Shown in pieces: positions 6,517 through 14,055 of a stretch of 14,966 bases of DNA; position 1 is the stretch's first letter, and each line of letters starts with the position of its first letter. Made by a program: the position numbers and the translations under genes. The stretch is taken from contig JAIYAA010000028.1 of assembly GCA_027489295.1 (NCBI GenBank), forward strand, positions 1 to 14,966, given 5' to 3'. Below the pieces are notes generated by a model that worked only from the letters and a program-made list of their open reading frames with translations, did no database searches and was not told where the DNA came from. This DNA is from Sphingomonadales bacterium (GTDB lineage Bacteria; Pseudomonadota; Alphaproteobacteria; Sphingomonadales; Sphingomonadaceae).

Positions 6517-7069
6517 ACCGGCGGGCGCAGCGCCCGACGACACGCCGATCCTGACCAGTGCACGGCTGCGCCTGCGGCCGCTCGTCGCCGGCGATGCGGA
6601 CGCGCTCCACCCCGCTTATGCCGATGCCGAGCTGATGCGCTGGTGGAGCCACGCCCCCCATGCCGATCTGGCGCAGACCCGCGCCTGGTTTGCCGAGGAG
6701 GATGACGACTGGCGCCATTGGGCGATCACGCTGGCCGGCGACGATACCGCGATCGGCTTCGTCGCGGTGGGCGAGCGGCGGCCGAAGGTGAGCGAGATCG
6801 GCTATCTGCTCACCCGGCCCCACTGGGGGAAGGGCATCGCCGAGGAGGCGCTGACCCTGGCCATCGATCAGCTGTTCGCCGAGGGCTACCGGCGGGTTTT
6901 TGCGGACACGGACCCGGACAATGTGTATTCGCGCCGGCTGCTCGAGCGGCTGGGCTTCCGGCTGGAGGGCGTGCTGCGCGCCGAATGGGAAACCCATATC
7001 GGCATCCGCGACACCACGCTCTACGGGCTGTTGAAGGAAGACTGGACATGCCGACCCCGCCGAACCTGA
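6503..7069 (+). CDS. GNAT-family N-acetyltransferase (RimJ/RimL-like)
   Basis: 188 residues with the Acetyltransf_3/RimJ-RimL layout. LTSARLRLRPLVAGDADAL opens the fold (residues 17-35), the central strand WAITLAGDDTAIGFVAVG lies at 73-90, and the acetyl-CoA pyrophosphate loop RPHWGKGIAEEAL at 105-117 fits the R/Q-x-x-G-x-G/A rule. NVYSRRLLERLGFRLEGVLR is the usual C-terminal helix-strand. It should acetylate an amine, either a protein N-terminus or a small molecule; the substrate cannot be read from the sequence. The start is GTG at 6503, inside the end of the AIM24-family gene. The ribosome site is weak, so translation probably relies on coupling. It overlaps the next gene by 22 bp. Confidence 0.88.
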   Translation: MATAEPAGAAPDDTPILTSARLRLRPLVAGDADALHPAYADAELMRWWSHAPHADLAQTRAWFAEEDDDWRHWAITLAGDDTAIGFVAVGERRPKVSEIGYLLTRPHWGKGIAEEALTLAIDQLFAEGYRRVFADTDPDNVYSRRLLERLGFRLEGVLRAEWETHIGIRDTTLYGLLKEDWTCRPRRT

Positions 7070-7308
7070 ACGATCCTGCCGAGCGCGCCGCCTACAAGGC
7101 CGAGCTGAAGCAGATCGCGCGGCCGCTGCGGATGGGCGCGGTATGGCTGGCGGTGCTCGGCGCGCTGCTCGCCGCCCTGCGCGCCAAGGTGCTGCCGATG
7201 CCGGTCGCGGTGCCGGCAGCGGTGCTGGGGCTCGCCTTCTTCATGATGGTGCTGGGTGTCACCGTCCGCGTGAAATACCATCAGCGGCGGATGCGCGGCG
7301 ACCTATAG
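7048..7308 (+). CDS. Small two-helix membrane protein of unknown function
   Basis: 86 residues. A charged N-terminus (NDPAERAAYKAELKQIARPLR) precedes a helix MGAVWLAVLGALLAAL and a second helix from VAVPAAVLGLAFFMMVLGVTV, ending in a basic tail (KYHQRRMRGDL). That predicts an inner-membrane hairpin with both ends cytoplasmic. ATG 7048 has AAGGA nine bases upstream; longer forms of the frame shadow the acetyltransferase gene. It is the last of three overlapping plus-strand genes, and its stop overlaps the convergent DUF1624 stop by 6 bp. I do not recognise a named family. Confidence 0.72.
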   Translation: MPTPPNLNDPAERAAYKAELKQIARPLRMGAVWLAVLGALLAALRAKVLPMPVAVPAAVLGLAFFMMVLGVTVRVKYHQRRMRGDL

Positions 7309-8460
7309 GTAGCGCATCCACCACGCACCGCTCCGCCGCTTGATCCGGCCGAAGGCGCGGGTGGCGAACCAGCACGGCACCGCGACCGCCGCTGCCAGCA
7401 GCCACAGCGCCGCGACATTGGGCACGCTCACCGGCCCCGCCACGCCCAGCAGCAGGCGGCTGAGCTGGTTCAGCCCGTTCAGCAGATAGAGGTGGAGCAG
7501 GTAGAAGAACAGCGGCGCCCCGCCCAGTACCGCCAGCAGCCCGGCGGCGCGCTCCGGCAGCCGCTCGAACGCGGCGAGCACGATCAGCCCGACACCTAGC
7601 GTCGCCAGCACGAAATCGGCCGAGGGCGGGTATTTGGTGAGGTTGACGAACTGTAGTGCGGTGCCGAGCGCATCCGCGCCCGCCCGCCAGGGGTGGAGAT
7701 CGCCATAGATATTGGTCGCGCGCAGCAGCACGAACAGCGCCAGCGCTGCCAGGCCGAGCGTGACCAGCCGCCGTCGCCGCATCGCCGCATCGACTGTGGC
7801 GGCGAACCAGGGCCCCAGCGCGTAGCCGAGCGCGATCACGCCGATCCAGGGCAGCAGCGGATAGCTGATCCGCAGGCGCTGGCCCCAGGGCAGGTCGAAC
7901 ACGGTGCGTTCGTGCAGCACCGCCCACAGTGCGTGACCCGGTTCGCCCGCCACGTGCACGCCGTCGAGCAGGTTGTGCCCCAGCACGATTAGCAGCCCCA
8001 GTACGATCAGCGCCGGGCGGGGCAGGCGGACCAGCACCGCCAGCGCGAGCATCGCCAGGCCTATCGCCCAGATCACCTGCAAATAGAGCATCGGCGGGGT
8101 GAGATCGAAGCCCCAGGCGAAGTTGACCAGCGTCAGTTCCAGCACGACCAGGAACAGCCCGCGCTTCCACAGAAAGTCCGATGCCGCCGCCGCGCCGCCG
8201 CGCTTCTCCGCATAGAGCCAGGCGCCGAGCCCGGTGAGCAGCACGAACACCGGCGCGCAAAAATGCGCAGTCAGCCGGGTTAGGAACAGCGCGGTCGGGG
8301 TGTCGGTGCCCAGCGGATCGGGTACCGGCACCGTCGAGTAGAAGGATTCGCGGGTGTGATCGACCAGCATCAGCAGCATTACCAGACCGCGCAGGGCGTC
8401 GATCGAGCGGATGCGGGGCCGGGGCGGGACGCCGTCACCGGTTGACAATGTCTGCTTCAT
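7303..8460 (-). CDS. DUF1624/HGSNAT-type multi-spanning membrane protein
   Basis: 385 residues with around ten hydrophobic segments. The N-terminus RIRSIDALRGLVMLLMLVDHTRE (residues 16-38) is the hallmark of the DUF1624 (heparan-alpha-glucosaminide N-acetyltransferase catalytic) family, with Asp34-His35 at the end of the first helix. Further features are PVFVLLTGLGAWLY, FDLTPPMLYLQVIWAIGLAMLAL and the C-terminal GGAPLFFYLLHLYLLNGL block. By family it may transfer an acyl group across the inner membrane to an envelope glycan or other acceptor, but the bacterial substrate is generally unknown. The start is uncertain: ATG 8460 lacks a clear ribosome site and could be near-leaderless, and an in-frame ATG 14 codons upstream (MGCPLC) overlaps the divergent gene. 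Confidence 0.82.
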   Translation of the reverse strand: MKQTLSTGDGVPPRPRIRSIDALRGLVMLLMLVDHTRESFYSTVPVPDPLGTDTPTALFLTRLTAHFCAPVFVLLTGLGAWLYAEKRGGAAAASDFLWKRGLFLVVLELTLVNFAWGFDLTPPMLYLQVIWAIGLAMLALAVLVRLPRPALIVLGLLIVLGHNLLDGVHVAGEPGHALWAVLHERTVFDLPWGQRLRISYPLLPWIGVIALGYALGPWFAATVDAAMRRRRLVTLGLAALALFVLLRATNIYGDLHPWRAGADALGTALQFVNLTKYPPSADFVLATLGVGLIVLAAFERLPERAAGLLAVLGGAPLFFYLLHLYLLNGLNQLSRLLLGVAGPVSVPNVAALWLLAAAVAVPCWFATRAFGRIKRRSGAWWMRYL

Positions 8461-8503
8461 ATTGCAGCGCAATGATACAACATTACACAAAGGGCAACCC
8501 ATT
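8461..8503. promoter_or_regulatory. Compact divergent control region between the DUF1624 and TonB-receptor genes
   Basis: Both genes must be controlled from or through these 43 bp. It contains the inverted repeat ATTGC-AGC-GCAAT (8461-8473), an overlapping AATG-ATACAA-CATT inverted repeat (8471-8484) and the receptor's AAGGG ribosome site (8490-8494). The AT content is clearly higher than around it. A TATCAT element on the minus strand is a possible -10 for the DUF1624 gene. An iron-responsive operator is plausible for a siderophore receptor, but I cannot match a known Fur, Irr or RirA consensus with confidence. Confidence 0.35.
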
Positions 8504-10564
8504 TTGCGCGTGACACTCGCCACGGCCGCCTTGCTTTCGCTGGGCGCGATTTTCCCCGCCGCCGCCGACGAGCGCGATCCGGAAACCGATGCGGCCGGCC
8601 AGGAAATCGTCGTGCTCGGCACGGCGGCCAAGAAGCCCGACCGCACGCTGTCGGCCGATCCCGCCACCGAGCGCATGTCGCAATCGAGCCGCACGCTGGA
8701 ACGCGACCTGCTCACCGCCGCCGGCGCCTATCGCCTATCCGATGCGCTGGAGCTGATCAGCGGCGTCAGCAACCAGAACAATCGCGGCGGCGTGATGGAC
8801 AATTTCGCGATCCGTGGCTTCCTGGGCACGCCGGACGGCGGCGGGGAATATTATGTCGACGGCTTCCTCGCCAATCGCGGCATGGCGCCGCCGCGCGACC
8901 CCGCCACGACCGAGCGGATCGAGCTGCTCAAGGGCCCGATGGGCGCACTGTTCGGCGATGCCGATCCAGGCGGGCGGGTGAACCTGGTAAGCAAGACGCC
9001 GGGGACGGTCGCGGCGGGCAGCGCGACGCTCACCTACGGGTCGTTCCACACGAAGCGCGCCGAACTGGATCTCAACCAGCCGATCACCGGCACGCTCGCC
9101 GTGCGACTGGCCGGCGCGATCGATGACAGCGACGGCTGGCGCGATTTCGTGACGCTCAAGCGGCGGACGATCGCGCCCTCGGTCACCTGGCGGCCATCCG
9201 ATGGCGTGCGGCTCACCTATGTCGGCGAGGTCACCCGCTTCGACACCCCGTTCGATCGCGGTATCCCCGCCATCGCGGGGAATGCCAACGCGCTGCCGCG
9301 CAACCGCTATTTCGGCGAGCCCGCCAACGGCGTCACCCGCTTCCGCAACGAACGCCACCTGCTGACCGGGGAGGTGACGCTGGGCGGCGGCTGGGCGCTG
9401 AACGGCGGCGTGGCGTGGCGGACGGGATCGTTGAACGGCTTCTCGGCGGACCAGTCGCGGCTGGTGGGAACCCAGCTTTGGCGCCAGCGCCGCCAGCGCG
9501 GCTACACGGTGGACGAGGTCTCGGCGCGGATGGAGCTGACCGGCCGCATCGCCCGCCACCAGCTGAGCGTCGGCGTGAAGGGCTATGTGCTCGACTATCA
9601 CGAGCTGCTGCTCCGCCGCAGCCCTAGCGCCGCGGCGCCCTATGCGATCGACGTGTTCGCACCGGTCTATGGCGCCACCGCGCTGCCGCTCGCACCCTTC
9701 ACCGACAATCGCGAGAAGCGCTGGGCGGCGACGCTCTATGCGCAGGACCTGTGGGAAGTGACCGACCGGCTGACGCTCAGCGGCGGTGTGCGCTACGATC
9801 CCTATCGCCAGCGCATAACCAATAATCGCACCGGCGCGGTGGGCCGGGCGGTGGACGATCCGGTTCATTTCCGGGTCGGCGCGCAATACAGGCTCGACCC
9901 GCGTTTCGCGCTTCATGCCAATTGGGGCGAGAATTTCGTGCTCAATTCCGGTACCGGCCGCGACGGCGCAGGGTTCGCGCCGGAAACGGGGAAGGGCTAT
10001 GAACTCGGCGTCTCGGCGCGGCTGCCGGGGGTGGACGTCTCGGTCAGCTGGTTCGACATCGAGAAGCGCAACATCCTGACCAACGATCCGGTCGACCCCA
10101 ATTTCAATGCACCGGTTGGCCGGCTCCGCAGCCACGGCATCGAGCTGGACGGATCGGCGAAGCTGGGGCGCCACTGGCAGCTCGTCGCCAACTATGCCTG
10201 GACCCACGCCCGCACGCTCGACCGCAGCTTCGCGACCGATCGCGTGCTCGACGTGCCGGCACATGCGGGCACGGTGTTCCTGCTCGGCCGCTTCCTCGAT
10301 GCCGATGGCCGGGGGGCGTCGGTGAGCGGCGGCCTCGCCTATGTCGGCGACCGCACCGGCGCGATCGACGGCAGCGGGCTGGTGCTGCCGAGCTACGTCA
10401 AGGCCAAGGCGGCGGCGGAATATGCCTTTTCCCGCCGCGTGACGCTGCGGCTGGAGGCCGACAACCTGTTCGACGCGCGCTATGCGATGAGTTCGTACAG
10501 CAGCCTGTGGGTCTACCCCGGCGCGCCGCGCACGGTGCGCGGATCGGTGCGGATCGCTTACTGA
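8504..10564 (+). CDS. TonB-dependent outer-membrane receptor, siderophore type
   Basis: 686 residues from TTG 8504: a signal peptide (MRVTLATAALLSLGAIFPAAA, cleaved near residue 21), a TonB-box-like EIVVLG (34-39), a plug domain (about 57-165) and a 22-strand barrel ending in the aromatic Tyr of SVRIAY. The plug carries NFAIRGF (100-106) and ERIELLKGPMGALFGDADPGGRVNLVSKTP, the pattern of ferric-siderophore receptors of the TIGR01783 type. It should import a ferric chelate with TonB-ExbBD energy; the ligand is not readable. There is no in-frame ATG near the start. TTG 8504 follows AAGGG by nine bases and gives a good signal peptide; GTG 8510 is the alternative. The stop overlaps the convergent serine hydrolase gene. 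Confidence 0.9.
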   Translation: MRVTLATAALLSLGAIFPAAADERDPETDAAGQEIVVLGTAAKKPDRTLSADPATERMSQSSRTLERDLLTAAGAYRLSDALELISGVSNQNNRGGVMDNFAIRGFLGTPDGGGEYYVDGFLANRGMAPPRDPATTERIELLKGPMGALFGDADPGGRVNLVSKTPGTVAAGSATLTYGSFHTKRAELDLNQPITGTLAVRLAGAIDDSDGWRDFVTLKRRTIAPSVTWRPSDGVRLTYVGEVTRFDTPFDRGIPAIAGNANALPRNRYFGEPANGVTRFRNERHLLTGEVTLGGGWALNGGVAWRTGSLNGFSADQSRLVGTQLWRQRRQRGYTVDEVSARMELTGRIARHQLSVGVKGYVLDYHELLLRRSPSAAAPYAIDVFAPVYGATALPLAPFTDNREKRWAATLYAQDLWEVTDRLTLSGGVRYDPYRQRITNNRTGAVGRAVDDPVHFRVGAQYRLDPRFALHANWGENFVLNSGTGRDGAGFAPETGKGYELGVSARLPGVDVSVSWFDIEKRNILTNDPVDPNFNAPVGRLRSHGIELDGSAKLGRHWQLVANYAWTHARTLDRSFATDRVLDVPAHAGTVFLLGRFLDADGRGASVSGGLAYVGDRTGAIDGSGLVLPSYVKAKAAAEYAFSRRVTLRLEADNLFDARYAMSSYSSLWVYPGAPRTVRGSVRIAY

Positions 10565-11883
10565 GGCGGGGCGGCCAGCTCGGCCGCCTTGCCGAGCAAC
10601 CCGAGGAAGCGGCCCTGCTCGACGTCCTGCGTGGTGTCGTTCCAGCTGGCGGAGAGCACCTGCCAGCTGCCGTCCTTGCCCTGCAACAGCAGCGTCATCG
10701 CGATCACGCCGGGCTCGGAACCGCCCTTGTAGCCGACATACTGCCACTTCGCGGCGGACAGCGGCGGAATGCCGGGATTCTTCGACAGGACGGCGCGGGC
10801 ATCCCCGCCCCTGGGACCTTCGGTGTTGCGACGGATCCAGTCCATCACGCGGACAAGGTCATTCGGCGTCTCGAACCATTCGAGCTGCTCGATCGACAGC
10901 GGCTTGCCGGCCGAGAACAGCCCGACATCGACCTTGCTGAGCGGCGTCGCGGCAACCTCGCCGGCGAGCAGCGCGCGGCGCCCGGCCTCGTTGGCAGCGA
11001 GGTAGCGGTCGCGCAGTGCCGGGATGGTCTTGAGCTTGAACACCTCGCCCGTGCCGAGAAACGGCCGGTTGCGCGCCGGATCGGCGATGCCGACCACCGG
11101 CAGCATCGCCTCCACCTTTTCCCGGCCCAGCGTCTGCAGCAGGATGTCGGTCGCGCTGTTGTCGCTGATCGAGATCATCTGCGTGGCGAGTTCGCGCAGT
11201 GGCACCTTGGTGCCGGCCGCCTTGGCGGTGTAGCCGCCGCCCGGCAGCTCGCGGCCGTCGAGCGTGACCAGATCGTCCCATTTGCGCTCGCCGGCATTGG
11301 TCGCGCGGATCAGCTCGGCGAGGATCACCAGCTTGAATTCGGAGCCGATCGCGAACGCCTGATCAGCATTGTGCTGGCGAAGCAGCTGCGGCTTGCCGTC
11401 GCCCAGCCGGGCCAGCACATAGCCGGTGCGGCCCTTCAATCCCTTGAGCGCCGCCTCGACCGCATCCAGCGTCGTCTCGCGGGCGGTCATGCCCTGGAAC
11501 AGCAGGGTGGTGATACGATGGTCGCCGGCAGGATCGACGCCGACCGCCATGGTCACGATGGCGTCGCGATATTCCACCGTCAGCGTGCCGGACCAGGGGG
11601 TCTTGGCCTCGAGCCGCTGCAGGTCGGAATAGGGACCGGCCATCGTCTCGATCTGCTTGCTGATCGCGTCGAACTTGGACTTGGGCACCTGCGCGCGAAA
11701 CGCATCGCCGAACGCGGCGTCATAGTCGCCCTTGCCGGTGAGCAGGTCGGGCAGCTGGTTGACGCGGTCGCGAAATTCCTTCGCGGTCTCCACCGGCGCG
11801 GCGACGGGCGCCGGGGGCGCGGTCTGCGCCAGGCACGGTGTCGCGCAGGCCAGCAGCGGTGCGAGAATGGCGATGGCACGCAT
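10558..11883 (-). CDS. Secreted class A beta-lactamase-fold serine hydrolase
   Basis: 441 residues with a signal peptide (MRAIAILAPLLACATPCLAQ), a Pro/Ala linker, an N-terminal domain (about 35-150) resembling the DUF3887/NTF2-like modules found before some serine hydrolases, and a beta-lactamase2 domain. Active-site motifs are Ser181-Glu-Phe-Lys184, Ser240-Asp-Asn242 and Lys386-Gly-Gly388. The Ser181 to Ser240 distance equals the class A spacing, but KGG comes about 40 residues later than in typical class A enzymes. No ExxLN motif (Glu166) is seen where expected, so efficient beta-lactam hydrolysis is doubtful. A periplasmic peptidase or esterase role is as likely as resistance. ATG 11883 follows GGAG by nine bases. 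Confidence 0.83.
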   Translation of the reverse strand: MRAIAILAPLLACATPCLAQTAPPAPVAAPVETAKEFRDRVNQLPDLLTGKGDYDAAFGDAFRAQVPKSKFDAISKQIETMAGPYSDLQRLEAKTPWSGTLTVEYRDAIVTMAVGVDPAGDHRITTLLFQGMTARETTLDAVEAALKGLKGRTGYVLARLGDGKPQLLRQHNADQAFAIGSEFKLVILAELIRATNAGERKWDDLVTLDGRELPGGGYTAKAAGTKVPLRELATQMISISDNSATDILLQTLGREKVEAMLPVVGIADPARNRPFLGTGEVFKLKTIPALRDRYLAANEAGRRALLAGEVAATPLSKVDVGLFSAGKPLSIEQLEWFETPNDLVRVMDWIRRNTEGPRGGDARAVLSKNPGIPPLSAAKWQYVGYKGGSEPGVIAMTLLLQGKDGSWQVLSASWNDTTQDVEQGRFLGLLGKAAELAAPPQ

Positions 11884-11911
11884 CGAAGAAATCTCCCCCT
11901 GTATTAGGAGG

Positions 11912-11939
11912 ATGGTACACGCCGCCCGGTCACGCGCAA
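11912..11939 (-). promoter_or_regulatory. Candidate promoter of the serine hydrolase gene
   Basis: On the minus strand, TTGCGC (11934-11939) and TACCAT (11912-11917) are separated by 16 bp, with the ATG 28 bp beyond the -10. The elements fit a housekeeping sigma factor moderately well and sit in the short gap after the parE stop, suggesting the hydrolase is transcribed separately from parE. Confidence 0.4.
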
Positions 11940-11954
11940 GCCCCGCGCGCGCCG

Positions 11955-13931
11955 TCAGGCGTCGATCACCTCGTCGTCGAGCCGCGCCGCATTCTCCTGG
12001 ATGAAGGCGAAGCGGTGGGCGGGATTGTTGCCCATCAGCCGGTCGACCAGATCCTTCACCCCGGCGCGCTCCTCATATTCCTGCGGCAGCGTCACGCGCA
12101 GCATGCCGCGCGTCTTGGGATCCATGGTGGTTTCCTTGAGCTGGTTGGGGTTCATCTCGCCGAGACCCTTGAACCGGCTGACCTCCACCTTCTTGCCCTT
12201 GAACGCCGTCTTCTCGATCTCGATGCGGTGGGCATCGTCGCGGGCGTAGAGGCTCTTCGATCCCACCGTCAGCCGGTAGAGCGGCGGCTGGGCGAGGTAG
12301 AGATGCCCCTTGCGCACCAGGTCCGGCATCTCCTGGAAGAAGAAGGTCATCAACAGCGTCGCGATGTGCGCGCCGTCGACATCGGCGTCGGTCATGATGA
12401 TGATGCGTTCGTAGCGCAGCTGGCTCGCGTCGCAGTCCTTGCGGGTGCCGCAGCCCAGCGCCTGGATCAGGTCGGCGATTTCCTGGTTCGCCAGGATCTT
12501 GGCCGAGGTGGCGCTGGCGACGTTGAGGATCTTGCCGCGGATCGGCAGGATCGCCTGGGTCTTGCGGTCGCGCGCCTGCTTGGCCGAGCCGCCGGCCGAA
12601 TCGCCCTCGACGATGAACAGTTCGGTGCCCTCGGGGCTGTCGGCCGAACAGTCGGTGAGCTTGCCCGGCAGGCGCAGCTTGCGCCCCGTCGTCGCCGACT
12701 TGCGCTTTACCTCGCGCTCCTGCTTGCGGCGCAGGCGATCGTCCATCCGCTCGAGCACATAGCCGAGCAGCGCCTTGCCGCGTTCCATGTTGTCGGTGAG
12801 GAAATGGTCGAAATGGTCGCGCACCGCCTTTTCGACGAGCGCGGTCGCCTCGGGGCTGGTCAGCCGGTCCTTGGTCTGGCTCTGGAACTGCGGCTCGCGG
12901 ATGAACACCGACAGCATCACCTCGGAGCCGGTGACGACGTCGTCCGGGCTCAGGTCCTTGGCCTTCTTGTTGTGCACGAGATCGGCGAAGCTGCGCAGGC
13001 TGCGCACCAGCGCCTGGCGCAGGCCCTGTTCATGGGTGCCGCCATCGGGGGTCGGGATGGTGTTGCAATACCAGCTGAAGCTGCCGTCGCTCCACAACGG
13101 CCAGGCGACCGCCCATTCGACGCGGCCTTGCGAGTCCGGAAACTCCTGGGTGCCGGCGAAGAAATCGGCGGTCGCGCATTCGCGCGTGCCGACCTGTTCC
13201 TTCAAATGATCGGCGAGCCCGCCGGGGAACTGGAACACCGCCTCTGCGGGCGTGTCGTCGGTGATCAGCGACGGATCGCACTTCCAGCGGATTTCGACCC
13301 CGGCGAACAGATAGGCCTTGGAGCGGGCGAGCTTGTACAGCCGCGCCGGCTTGAACAGCATCTCGCCGAAGATCTCGGGATCGGGGGTGAAGGCGACGCT
13401 GGTGCCGCGCCGGTTGGGGGTGCCGCCCAGCTTCTCCAGCGGCCCGAGCGTCTGGCCCTGGCTGAAGCGCTGGCGATAGAGCTGCTTGTCGCGCGCGACC
13501 TCGACCACCGTGTCCACCGACAGCGCGTTGACCACCGAGATGCCGACGCCGTGCAGACCGCCCGAGGTGGCATAGGCCTTGCCCGAGAACTTGCCGCCCG
13601 AGTGGAGCATCGAGAGAATCACCTCGAGCGCCGACTTGTCCGGGAAGCGCGGGTGCGGATCGACCGGCATGCCGCGGCCATTGTCGACGATGGTGATGCG
13701 GTTGGGCGCCGACAGCGTCACTTCGATGCGGTTTGCGTGCCCCGCAACGGCCTCGTCCATCGCATTGTCGAGGATTTCAGCGGCCAGATGGTGGAGCGCA
13801 CGCTCGTCGGTGCCGCCGATATACATGCCCGGCCGGCGCCGCACCGGTTCCAGGCCTTCGAGCACCTCGATCGATGAGGCGTCATAGGTGCCGGAGGGGA
13901 CGGAGGGCGCAGCGAAGAGGTCTTCGGACAT
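11955..13931 (-). CDS. parE: DNA topoisomerase IV subunit B
   Basis: 658 residues, the ATPase subunit that with ParC decatenates daughter chromosomes. GHKL ATPase motifs: EILDNAMDEA (52-61, Mg-binding Asn), DNGRGMPV (83-90) and the glycine lid SGGLHGVGISVVNALS (123-138). The TOPRIM domain has EGDSAGG (442-448) and DADVDGAHI (515-523), followed by RFKGLGEMNPNQL. The length without a GyrB-type insertion, and RRRPGMYIGGTDERALHHL near the start, favour ParE over GyrB. ATG 13931 (MSEDLF) is chosen over an in-frame codon at 14003, whose extra residues are low-complexity. No ribosome site is apparent, and the candidate promoter places transcription start very near the ATG. Confidence 0.93.
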   Translation of the reverse strand: MSEDLFAAPSVPSGTYDASSIEVLEGLEPVRRRPGMYIGGTDERALHHLAAEILDNAMDEAVAGHANRIEVTLSAPNRITIVDNGRGMPVDPHPRFPDKSALEVILSMLHSGGKFSGKAYATSGGLHGVGISVVNALSVDTVVEVARDKQLYRQRFSQGQTLGPLEKLGGTPNRRGTSVAFTPDPEIFGEMLFKPARLYKLARSKAYLFAGVEIRWKCDPSLITDDTPAEAVFQFPGGLADHLKEQVGTRECATADFFAGTQEFPDSQGRVEWAVAWPLWSDGSFSWYCNTIPTPDGGTHEQGLRQALVRSLRSFADLVHNKKAKDLSPDDVVTGSEVMLSVFIREPQFQSQTKDRLTSPEATALVEKAVRDHFDHFLTDNMERGKALLGYVLERMDDRLRRKQEREVKRKSATTGRKLRLPGKLTDCSADSPEGTELFIVEGDSAGGSAKQARDRKTQAILPIRGKILNVASATSAKILANQEIADLIQALGCGTRKDCDASQLRYERIIIMTDADVDGAHIATLLMTFFFQEMPDLVRKGHLYLAQPPLYRLTVGSKSLYARDDAHRIEIEKTAFKGKKVEVSRFKGLGEMNPNQLKETTMDPKTRGMLRVTLPQEYEERAGVKDLVDRLMGNNPAHRFAFIQENAARLDDEVIDA

Positions 13932-13937
13932 GCGGAA

Positions 13938-13967
13938 CGTATAGGGGGTGCGGGGCCTGCCGCGCAA
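13938..13967 (-). promoter_or_regulatory. Candidate promoter of parE
   Basis: Minus-strand TTGCGC (13962-13967) and TATACG (13938-13943) are separated by 18 bp. The -10 is only 6 bp from the ATG at 13931, which would give an essentially leaderless message and would explain the missing ribosome site. Confidence 0.35.
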
Positions 13968-14005
13968 GGCGGGGCGGGGGCGCGTGTTTGGCGGTCCGAA
14001 CACAC

Positions 14006-14031
14006 GTCATCCCGGCGGAAGCCGGGATGAC
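14006..14031. repeat. Solo REP hairpin related to the 94-bp repeats
   Basis: A perfect 11-bp inverted repeat (GTCATCCCGGC and its complement) with a GGAA loop. Both outer ends are the GTCAT type, so it is not a single arm but what remains if a 94-bp copy loses 68 bp between its two GCCGGGAT direct repeats. It lies 24 bp beyond the gcrA stop and 74 bp upstream of parE, so it could act as a hairpin at the end of the gcrA message, although no T-run follows. Confidence 0.85.
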
Positions 14032-14055
14032 GGTGACATCACAGCAGCCGAATCT

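Noticed and set aside
8442..8447. TTGACA as a -35 box for the TonB receptor
   Set aside because: No acceptable -10 lies 15-19 bp downstream; the nearest AT-rich hexamer (GATACA) is 26 bp away, and the site lies inside the DUF1624 coding region.
8735..10747. Minus-strand open frame of 670 codons opposite the TonB receptor
   Set aside because: Shadow of the receptor gene; no recognisable domains.
10558..11883. Calling this gene an antibiotic-resistance beta-lactamase
   Set aside because: Glu166 motif missing, KGG in place of KTG, plus an extra domain and insertion; only the fold is supported.
11838..13877. Plus-strand open frame of 679 codons opposite parE
   Set aside because: Shadow of parE; parE carries all GHKL and TOPRIM motifs on the minus strand.
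11955..13931. Calling this gene gyrB
   Set aside because: About 658 residues, without the extra length of GyrB, and with ParE-like sequence around the N-terminus.
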